A DNA stretch of 64,000 bases from Gyrodactylus bullatarudis (taxonomy: Eukaryota > Platyhelminthes > Monogenea > Gyrodactylidea > Gyrodactylidae): positions 124,001 to 188,000 of the forward strand of contig SSNU01000104.1 in NCBI GenBank assembly GCA_012064415.1. Reading direction: 5' to 3'. Numbering within the stretch: position 1 is the stretch's first letter; each line of letters begins with the position of its first letter. Below the pieces are notes generated by a model that worked only from the letters and a program-made list of their open reading frames with translations, did not search any database and was not told where the DNA came from. A program made the position numbers and the translations under genes. This document shows positions 22,601 to 34,600 of the stretch, piece after piece.

Positions 22601-25600
22601 AGAAGAAGACTTAATAATCTCATCGATCAACATTATAATAATATACAATTGAAAATTGTATTTAAACACAGAGATTGTTTAGTTTGATTCATATGGATCT
22701 ACTCAAGCCTGAAGAGAAGACTCTATTAGTTTATAAATTCCAGTGTGAATGTGGTGCTTCGTACATAGGAAGAACTATTAGGAAATTGTCTTCAAGATCC
22801 AATGATCATCTACATAAGGATACCGCGGTTACTAGACATCTCAAGCAGGTAAACCACGCAGCTTCAATTTCGAATTTTTCCGTCCTATACCAAAATCTTT
22901 CATCCACATGTATAAACCTAATTTGTGTTTTTTACCTTTTTCTCTTCACTGTTTCTATGTATTGAAAAGTTTCTGGTTTTTTTCAGCGATCATATTTTTC
23001 TTAAAAATAATTTATCTACTTAATTTCAAATGATTAATGACTAATTCCTAAGTTACAGGTAGTCCCATATTTCAAAATCATTTCTTCTTCAGGAAATGAA
23101 TGTTTCTGGAGAAAAGATATCCATTTACATCACATTGTCGTGGAGACGGATAAGAAACACATGCTTAGAAATAAATCTTGTCATGCTCTCAAGAAAAGTA
23201 GCTGTAGCTAGTAATTTATACGATCAATCTTGTAGAATTCAATTCAAATTTATCATAAGTTTAGGCATAATTTTGACTTTGACCCATTGTAAACTACTGA
23301 GTCCTAAAATCAAATTTGTCGATTACAAAGTCCTCGGAAAAATTAGTCACATGTTTAATGAAACTTTTTATTTACAAAGTTTGATTAAATACTGTATACA
23401 AATGTTATACAAATGTATCAAAATATTCTCCATTCTTTTCTACGCATTTCTGCCACCTTTCTATTCCTTTTCTCCAAAATTTTCGAGATTTTTTAGCACG
23501 TTTGAGGTTTCAATAAGCGTTAACAGAATTCAAAACATCTTCGAGTTGAAGATTTTCCCTTTCAAATGATGTTGTAGTGAACGGAAAAGATGAAAATCCG
23601 TCGGAAAAAGATCTGGACTATAGGGTGGATGCATCTAGTACATCCACAATGGACTCCTCAAAAAATCTTTTTGCCTGTTGCGAAAAATGAGGTCTGGAAT
23701 TATCCTGCAAAAAGGTTATTCTTCCAAATCGAGGGTATAACTCCCTCAACTTCTCTTGCATTGCCCTAAATGACTGGATATAATGGTCAGTATTTACAGT
23801 CTGATGACGCTCCAATAGTTCGTAGTGAATAATTCCTCTACGACACCAGAAAATTGTGATCATCACATTCTTTGCCAACTGATTTGAGTTCGGTTGAGTG
23901 CACTTCTCACCACATTTATGCCATGATCTCTTGTGGCTAGGATCCTTCAGGAATATACATTTTTCATCTGTCGTGATGACACTATTCAAAAAGTTGTCGT
24001 ATCTCAAGCGATGAAGAAGTCTTCTGCAACATTCGACTCTCTTCCTTTTCTGAGCATCAGGGATCAAATGAATTTGTGAAGTTCTCTTCACGTAAGACAC
24101 GTACAACCGAAGAAAAGGAAACGTTTAAATCAGCAAAATTTCTCTTGATGACAAATGTGAATTCTCTTCAACTTTCTCAACAATAGCCTCTCTTGGGATG
24201 GTTGAAGGGCGTCCTTGTCTTGGTTCATCATCAAAATTCGTTTTTCCATTCTTGAATAAACCGTACCACTTTTGAACATTGATACATCTACATTAATAAT
24301 TAATAATTGGACAGAAGTTAAAAGTTTTGTTTTGTAAGCTTGAAATAGCTTCTTTTTCCTTGACTATCTCAAACTTTAATCGGTAATCAAGATTCATTCT
24401 CACAAAAATCAACTGAAAGAGAAAATTTTGGATTAGTCCCCTACCAAAATTGAGATCTGAATTGAATTTTTGTGGTAATCCTCTCCATGTGATTAAGTTA
24501 ATGACTTTCTTCTATTTTCAACTAAAAATTTTATACAAAAATCTACGTTTTACTCCCGTTTAGTTAGTCAAAAAAAATATTCATGATTGTTTTGCAGATT
24601 AAGCTTCGGGAAATTCATGTCAAATTTATTTCTATAAATTTACAGAAACCAATAATTTTAAACAAAAAGACTTATGTTTTTGATAATACAGCATATATGA
24701 ATGTTGACACTTTGAATGATTAAAGTATTTGGAGTGTAATAAATCATTGCATCTAGAGATCAATTAATATATCAGTAAAAAATACAGCACCTATCTGATA
24801 AGTGATTAAATTTCAACCATTTTTGATGTATTTTGAGAGATTGAACAATAGATAAGTACTCGAAATAGTAACTCCTGTACTTGATTGCTAGGAACGACTG
24901 ATTTTCTAGAAATTTAATTTCTTTTTAGCTTACCAGAAATGATGTTGATTAAATAGAAAAATCATTTGAAATTTATTCTACAGAGTCAGGAATTTTCCGA
25001 ATCTTAGTTAAAATTTCGGTTTCATTGATTTTTAAATAGTGAAAATGATCAAGAAGACGAAATCCAACTCCCAAACGGTAATGAGATAAATCCTTAGTTG
25101 AAAAACGATTAATAATGGATAAGATTATATTAAATGAAGATATATTTGATATATTATCTATGGACCTAGAACAAAATTTGGCGTCAGATCTCAATTTTAA
25201 AAATGACCATATTTTTCCTAAAAATAACTTTTTCTTCGAATCGTTAAATTGGGCAACATGATCTAGATCCCGAAAAAAATTCTATTAGCATATTAGCTTA
25301 AAAGGCATAGATTCCCAACATCATATAAAACAACTTACCCTTCATAATGTACTGTTAATAGGAGGATTTCTCTTCTAACATAATTAAGTAAAATCATATG
25401 TGAATGACATTGTATAAAATTACAATTCAGCTCTTTAAGGATATAAAGCATGTCCTTTTAAAATATGCTTATGATCTAGAATTCATCTTTAAAATAAATA
25501 TTGGAAGAAATCACAGCTTCTTCTCACTACTACGAAGTCGTGGGGCTTCATTTTAATTGAGATCATATATCAGGACAACCAGTTTTTGAACAAGTAGATC

Positions 25601-28600
25601 ATTTTTTATTGTACATCTATTTATTTTCATATAAATTTGAGATTTTCTTCAAACAAAAAAAATACAACCAAAATATATTTCTGTATTTATCATGTGAGGA
25701 TTTTTGTAAATTGTATGATCTCAATTTATCATAATTCCTCGTCTGAATAATCTGCGAGCCCAATATCACACAAATATCTGGCGAGTTCTTTTTAAGAATA
25801 AACACACACAAGAAAATAGGCTTGATAAAAAAGAGATTTTGGTGTCTCTTCATGAATGTATTGAGAGCAGTTTAAGACGTTCAAAGGAAAAACCGAATAA
25901 TCTCTAGACATGTATTACATTTTTAAATAAAAGCAACTCTAAAAAATATATTTAAATGCCAGAAATGTTTGTCTAATATGGGAAAATACATAGAAATATA
26001 TGATCCAAATTCACATAGCACAGCGTGAAAAAAAATTCGCGTCAAAACATAGAAAAGTAACAAAGAAAATAATCAAATTACACGATGTTGATGCCCACCA
26101 ATCTAAAGTTGGTTGATATGAAGTTCGGAATCTATGATTTTTACAGAAATCTCGATATTTTCATCAAGAATTCGAATTTGTTAAAGATTTCCTGGAATCC
26201 TACTCATGCTACCCACTTTTACCATTTGAAGAAAAGAAATCTGAAAAATATTATAAATTTTTGTTGATTTGAAAGTGGGAAGCTGATCGAAAGAGTTTTT
26301 TCAGGATCAAGATTAGACAAGAAAGCTGACTAGCACCGTCAAGTTATCGACAGTTACCCCATTTTCGAGAGATTTTGAATTATCGAAATTTCATTGATTT
26401 TCAAGCAGTGAAAATGATCAAAAAAACGAAATTCCGCTCCCAAACGATAATAAGGTCAAGCATAAGATTCAGTTGAATTGATTTTCTTGTCTAATCTTGA
26501 TCCTGAAAAAACTTTTTCGATCAGCCTCCCACTTTCAAATCATCAAAGATTTTCAGCTCAAAGTTCGAAAAAATGGGATTTTGGCGCCAAATGGGAATTT
26601 GAAAAATGACCATATTTTTCATAAAAATAATTTTTTGCAGATTTCTTTTCTTCAAATGGTAAAAGTGGGCAGCATGAGTAGGATTCCAGGAAATCTTTAA
26701 CAAATTCGAATTCTTGATGAAAATATCGAGATTTCTGTAAAAATCATAGATTCCGAACTTCATATCAATTAGCTTTAAATAAATTCATTAGTTTAAAGGG
26801 CAAAATATCGTTTTCTCCTAAGAATATCCTCGTTTTATATTTAAATTAACAGATTTTGGGCTCATTTCAAATTATTAGCAAAAATTGGTCTAGGAGATAA
26901 ATAATAACTAGCTAGTTAACTATAGTTAGCGAACGAGGCGTAGTGGTATCTCTCTCACCTCTCATTAGGACCCTCTTACTCTCGGTCCTAGGTTTGAGAC
27001 TGGGTACATTGAAAATTCTATCACTTTTTTTTGTTAGACAGAAAAAATATCTCTGTTCACTTATTTGTAATCATAATTATTTCTATATATAAATATAAAT
27101 GTTTCAACTGCAGAACTTTTTGAGGATTTCTAGTTGACCAGATGCAAAACGAGACTAAACTAATAAGAGATAATTCGCAAAAATCTTTACGCTATAGTAA
27201 AAGTTACAATAATATTATAACAGTAATATAATTGGTAGTAAATTCTATGTCAACGATGATGATCTGTATTCCTTGATCCCTAACTCTTTCTCTAGTCTAA
27301 CCATTTTAGGCGATTTTAATATTCCCTCCGTTGATAATAAGCCTATAGTTCCAGCCAATTATGATATGCTTATTTCGAAATTCAACTTAAAACAAATAGT
27401 TACTATGCCTACTCGTTTTAATAATATTCTGGATCTTGTTTTCACTAACTCGTTTATCTCATCTTCCGCAACTTCAATACATTTCTCGAATCATAATCTA
27501 ATTCAAATTAAATCTGATGGTCTGTCACAATACGCGATGTTCTACTCTAATGTGAAAAGAACGGTTGACTTCAAAAGACTAAACTTTCTGTATTCCCGTT
27601 ATAAGGAATTTCTTTTTTACAATGATAATTTCAATTCTTTCATATTTGATTTCCTAATTTCTAATTCTACCAGAGTTACGGTTAATTCCCGAAAAACTCT
27701 TAACTCCCTTGATGATCTTGATCTCGTTTGCATCGATTCCTTCGAAAAAATTATTGCCAAAGATCTCAAATTTTGTCCTAGAAGAGGTTGGTCTAAATTC
27801 AAACAACTCTTGAACTTTAATAGACACTCTTCCATTGGTAATTTTACTAATCTTGACGATAATTCATTCTGTGAAAAAGTAAACAATTACTTTGTCTCCT
27901 CTTTTAATTCGTCTGAAAATATAGAGCTGTACAACCTTGTTCCTCTTCTCCGCCTTTTATAACACCTTCACTTATTATTGAGCTTATGGAATCGGCCAAA
28001 ACTAAAACTAGAATTGATTCCAAATTTAACTCCTTCAACCTCATCAAGGCTCTCCCTCCATGCTTTCTTATTAACTTAGCGAATTTTATAAACGCTATCC
28101 CTGATGATTGGTTCCTCATTACAATCACTCCTATCCCCAAGTCTAAAAAATATTCAAATTTCTCTGATTTAAGACCGATCTCTTCTTTAAATATCTTTCT
28201 TTCGATAATTGATAGATTTCTCACCTCCTTAATTTCCGATGCACTTCCCTTTCCCTTCCCTGATCCTACTCAACATGGTTTTATTAGATCCAAAAGTACA
28301 TGTTCTAATATACTAGATTTTCTTAATTACTCGTTGCCTCTTAAATCTTCCGGTAAATTCATTATTATTCATTTTATTGATCTTTCGAAAGCCTTTGACC
28401 GCCTCAAATTCTCTTATATTGTCAATAAACTCATCTGTTTAGGTTTGGATAATTCTCTTATTAATATGATTATTCTTTTTCTTACGCGTCGTAAACAATC
28501 GGTTAAATTCAATTCCTTTACTAGTTCTTATTGTGAAATTTCCTCAGGCGTTCCTCAAGGTTCTTCTTTAGGTCCTTTGCTTTTTAATTTATGCATGTCG

Positions 28601-31600
28601 GATATCCAAATTCCTGACAATATTGGTAAGATTTTTAAATACGGGGATGATATTAAAATTGTCTATAATGTGAACAACTCTCTCGACATTATAAAAATTA
28701 ATAATTATTTTGATTCCTTCAAAAATGTTCTTTCTAAAATGGGCCTGGAAATCTATAGATCTAAGTGTAAACTCCTTTTGCCCAATGGTCTTCCTGATAC
28801 CTTTCTCTCTAACTTTCACCTTCCTGGTGAGTTCGTCAACACTACTATTGATCTAGGTTTTGAATTGGATGCTTCCTTAAAAATTGCTCCTTTGTCTAAA
28901 ATTGGTCTGATTAACTCCCTAATCTATGTAATTAATCTTCCTCATTTGGATTACCTTTCCCCTCTCCTTCCTCATATCAATAACTCTAATTTGCTTACCA
29001 TTGAAAGAATCCAATACAGATTTCTTCATTCCTGTTTTCCTAATATTGATTCTTATAATTCACTAATCTCTATCTCTGGATTTGATCCCTTATGGTTGAG
29101 AAGATCGGCTTTCATAATTAAAAATTTCGCCTCTTTCTCCGAACCAATCTGTAAATGTTATTCCCTCCGTTACACAGCCTACTCGTACCATTTTCTCCTC
29201 AATCAATTTAGATGTTTAGACTCTAAATTTACGCTCTCGGATTGTGATAACCTTTATGATCTAAAATAAATAATCTAACAAAAAATAATCTCTTATTTAA
29301 GAACTAAACTTGATTACTCTTTGTCTCTTCTTTACTCTAATTTACATTTGACTGAATAAGTCCCCTTTTTGAGACCTTTTACATTCAATAAAGTTAAACC
29401 TCTGAATGTGAGATAAAAGTTCGAATTGATTTAGCACCTGGCTTGTTGTCGTAGCACACTTTGCAATCAATTTCTATTCAGTTTGTATTAGAGACTAATT
29501 CTGCTGAAGGACCTTAAGAGGATGTGCCAACCGCAGAAACCCAGGATTTTATGATTTAAAAAAACTATATTTTGAACATCTATGATTTCTCTGTACATAT
29601 TTATCTTATTTATATCAATTTACATAATATAATGTTGCAAAAAATATCTTCTTTACAATATAAAAACCATGTTATAAAAAAAAGAAATTATTATTCCCTC
29701 TTTAATACTGAAATGAACATTGACGTCTCATGGTTATTAGTTTTAGAAACAAATAATAAATTCCGGTTCAGGACTTGTCAGAGTTGATGTATTGAATGTC
29801 TTTATTGTAATCATAGATTTATTTATCAAAAGTGAGACAAATAAATAAACAAGTTGGTGGTAAGAATATCAACATCTTTATTATTTTGCTATTTTTGTTT
29901 CTTAAGCGTTTTATCAGTTGTATAAGATGGGTGAGTAAACAGATTTTGTTTGTTCAAGTTATAGATAGATGTATGAATGAAAACATTGAAAAGTGTTCAA
30001 AAAGGCCCGAATCTCGTATGAAAACATACTTTTTTCAACACTTGTGAAATTATTAGGTTATTCTTACTTTTTTGTTAAAAAAGGGTTCTAATGATATATT
30101 GACATAAACATAATTATTTTTGTACAAAAATGTAGAATTTAACAAAAATAAATAAATAGATATAGAGTTAATTAATATGAAGATGGGAATTTATGATTTT
30201 TACAAAATTCTTATTTTTTTCATCAAGAAATCAAATTTGATCAAGATTTTTTGGAATCATGAGGCCCTCTTTCAGTATACGGAGAAAAAAAATTTAGAAA
30301 AAATCAAATTACAAGTAATATACGGCTAATTTGAAATCTTGAAGAAGCGCCAAATTCCCAACTTCATATTTATTAGGTGTATAACAAATCTTGTTTCAGT
30401 TAATAAATTTTATTATTTTCGATTAAACTTTTCAGATTTACCTACAATACCAATCCATCAAAGATGTCCTACTCCCAAAGCCAACTCGATTTCAATCAAA
30501 AACTTTCAATTTTCATGTTTCATCCTTATAACTATGAACCATCAAAAGATTTATTATTTATTTGTATCCTCCATTAGAATTTTGTTTAATTTTCCTTTTT
30601 TTCAATATAGATTTTATTCTAACAAAAAAAAATTATTTACTTGTATTATTCCCTCATAATGAGTGATAAAGGAAAAATAAGTCTGAAAGTTCAATTCCTC
30701 AGATTAATCTATAGAGATTTTTTGTGAGATTTTCAAAATAATACAGCTCTGTAATAACTTCAATTATTAATAATAGCTAATTTATAAGCTAATTTTTCTA
30801 AAATGAATGCTTTTAAAAAGAATGAAATTAAATCATGAGAGACAGAAGAATAAAAGATTCAAAGTAATGGATGAGGTTTTAATAATGTTGAAACTGATTT
30901 TAAACTCCAAGCAAGTAAAGACAGTACACTAGCTCAATGCAACTCAGCAGAATCCGGTTCAACGAGCATATTTAGCTTATCATGAAGGGAACTAGGAGTA
31001 AAAATCAGTCGATTCTCGAGTTCAAATTTTTATTCAAGAAATTCTCCGAGTCTCATTCTCTCACAAATAATAATAATTATCTGAGAAATTCAAAATATGA
31101 TCCCAATTATTTATTATCTATTTATAACTATATCTTTACTGAATTTGAATTATCTGATTGTGATGACTTGACTAATCTTAAATTTTTTTTTTTTGTTAGA
31201 CGAAAATTTGTCTTTTCTTTATTCTTATCTTCACTTACCAGATTTTTTTTTGAAATCATAACATTTATTAAAGAGATTAAATTTAACATATAGAATCAGA
31301 TATACATAATGAAATAAGTTTATAAAAGTTATTAATATAACGACAGACCCAACCAAAAGAGCTTCAGATCACTGAAAAAATTATCAAAATCTAAATTGCC
31401 ACAAATGAATCACAATTAGACAGTCAGGTCAGTCATCAACTCAACCATTGTCCATATAGAATACAAGGTTAAATTTTAAAGAAAAAGGTCTCTGTAAAAA
31501 AAGGGGATCTTATTAAGTTAGATGATTATTCGAACAAAGAATATGTACAAAATCTCCAAAGGGTTATTTGATAGAAATATAATTTCTGAGAATACTAGGA

Positions 31601-34600
31601 GTTTTATAGCTAAGAAACACACTAGGATGTCTAGGTTGTATTTACATCCTAAAACGTATAAGATTATAGATAATAATATACCTGAAGTTTTCCCAATTCG
31701 GCCAATCTTGGACATGTCGTCATGTCCGCAACACAATTTAGCAAAATGGTTCAAACTTATACACACTTATTATGCTAAATATGTTGTTAAAGATACTTTT
31801 GATTTCGTAGAAAGAGTAAAAGATTTAAACATATAATCTAGGGAAATGATTTCATTAGACATTAGTTCTTTATTTCCGAATGTACCTATAGAAGATACCC
31901 ACACAATAATAAAATCTTTTATTAACCCTCGCCCTGGATATGGGGTCCAATTGGACCCGAATCATTAAACTATTGAATTTTACTGAGAAAAAATTAAAGT
32001 TATCAATCCGAATTTTTTTTCTATTCCTAAAATAAACATTCAAAAACGCAACCTACTTTATATTTTTATAAATTTTTTTTTAGTTTCTTAGGTGTTAGCT
32101 TCTATAGTTACCCTAACACTTTCAGTAACTGGGGTCCATATGGACCCCATATTGACATTGACTTATAGTCAGATATTCTATGACATTATTTTATCCGGGC
32201 ATGCATAAACTATACTAGATTCATTTTATAACATAATGAGCCAGGAGAAAGACGTATCTCTTACCTTGGAAAATGAAAGTATTCGAGAAAACGATTTTCA
32301 ATCTAGTGACAGTGAGGAAGAAGATTTCACCGAAACGGAAGTAGAAGGGGATGAATCAGATGAGGACCCAGATATGGACATATCATTCGGGCCTATAATT
32401 TTATCGAAATGTGGTAATATTCAATATCATAAACGGAATAATATCACAAGAACCCCTAAGCAGAACATTTTCACACCAAAGGGACATCCTGGATTGACAA
32501 AAAGTTCAAGAGGAAAATGCACACAGTTGGAATTTTTCCAGTTATTCATTACTCCATCTATGATAAAAGAAATTGTGAACCACACCAATAACTACATGAA
32601 TACTAAAAATTCCAAGAGATCTAGGATCTCAATAATAGAACTCCGCAAGTGGATCGGAATCGTATTATATTTTGGCGTTGTCAAACAAAATAATATGGAT
32701 TTAGAAGAACTTTGGGAAGACGAACATTGTTATGCATTTATAAAAGAATGTATGTCTTATTCAAGATTTTCAATTATCAAGCAATTTCTAAGATTTGACA
32801 ACAAGATCACTAGAGGAACAGGTCCTGCGAGAGATAAACTTGCACCCTTCAGACTTCTATTCGAAGAGTTTGTCACCAACTGTCGAAATTCCTATATTCC
32901 CTCAGAACAAATGACTGTTGACGAACAACTAGTTGGATTTCGAGGCCGTTTTCCTTTCAAGGTCTATATTCCATCAAAACCTGCTAAATATGGAATAAAA
33001 ATATGGGCTATATGTGACTCGAAAAATTCCTACCTTTGTAATGCTCAAATTTACATAGGTAGAGAAGGTACTAGCCCAGAAAAAGCACAAGGTGAAAGGG
33101 TTGTGAAAGAGCTCTCTTATCCTTTTTTGAACCAAGGAAGAACAATCACATCTGATAACTTCTTCACCAGTTTTGATCTAGCCCAATATTTGTTATCAAA
33201 GAAAACTGCTTTAGTTGGTACTTGTCGTAAATCCAGGAAATTTTTGCCTACTATTTTCCAAGGATCTAAAATAGAGCAAGGTTTTATTGACTATCTATTC
33301 AGTGGACAAGTTTCAGTAATGAGATTTGGTGCCAAGAAAAACAAGCCAGTGGTTATGCTTTCCTCCCTACACCAAAATCCCAACGACTCTGAGTCTAAGC
33401 CTGAAATAATTGAATATTATAATAGCACTAAAGGAGGTGTAGATACCCTAGATCAACTTGTTGGCAATTACTCTTGTCGAAGATCAACGAAAAGATGGCC
33501 CTTAACGTTGTTTTGGAACATGATTGATCTCGCAGCTCTGAACGCTTATAAGCTCTATACAATAAAATGGCCAGAAATTATGAACACAAAACAGGGTTCA
33601 AGGAGAAAATATCTAAAAGAGCTTGCTTATCAGCTAATGGAAGTAAACAATAGCGAAATTAGAAACAGTTCATTGAAAAGAGAACTCAACGCATCAAAAA
33701 ATTTAGAAGAACCTCCCAAGAAGATAGCTAAACGGGAAAGGTGCCATCTATGTGACCGTTCAAAAGATAAGAAGGTCAGAACTCACTGTGTGAAGTGTCA
33801 TAAGTGTGTTTGCGAGGATCATTATTCTATTTTTTGTGATCAATGTAAAGATTGAATAAATTATTTGTTATAAAAATCTACTAATTTTATATTAATAATT
33901 GAGTTTAAGTGGTTGGGGTCCGTATGGACCCCATATACGAAATTTGTAACTTTTAAGATATCCAGGGCGAGGGTTAATGAACATGAAGGTTTTGACATGA
34001 GTAGTGAGGAAATAACAGATCTTATTAGCATATGTTGTACCAATGTTCCTTTGTCATTTCAAAACAAGGTGTTCATTCAGAAAGATGGAATAGCAATGGG
34101 ATCTCCTTTAAGTCCTCTTCTAGCAGATATCTTCTTGGGATGGTTAGAACTAAATAAAATGTCTGAAACTATCAATTCTTTTACTGATGTTTACATTAGA
34201 TATGTTGATGACACTTTTATTATAATGAAACCTAATGTATCTGTAGACGACTTCTTTACAAAGATGAACTCAATTCATAGAAATATTGAATCTACTATGG
34301 AAAGAGAATCTAACGGTATTTTAAGTTTCCTAGATGTCAAGCTAACCAGAAGAGAAGACGGATCAATTCTAAGAAATATTTTTAAGAAAAAGACTGACAA
34401 TGGCAAATATCTCCATTATGCCAGTTTTAGTCCAGTTTCACATAAAGTTGGCTTAGTAATTGGTCTAGGGAAGAGAATACGAAGGATTGCTAGTCCGGAA
34501 GAAATACCAAAAGAAATAGAGCCGGCGGAGTCTTGCTTAATGGAAAATGGTTATCCAGTCAAATTTGTGGACAAGTTCATCAATCAACCTTTGGTTAGAG

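Noticed and set aside
23096..23569. 157-codon plus-strand frame beside the mariner
   Set aside because: No domain, AT-driven composition, and its 3' part lies antisense to mariner sequence.
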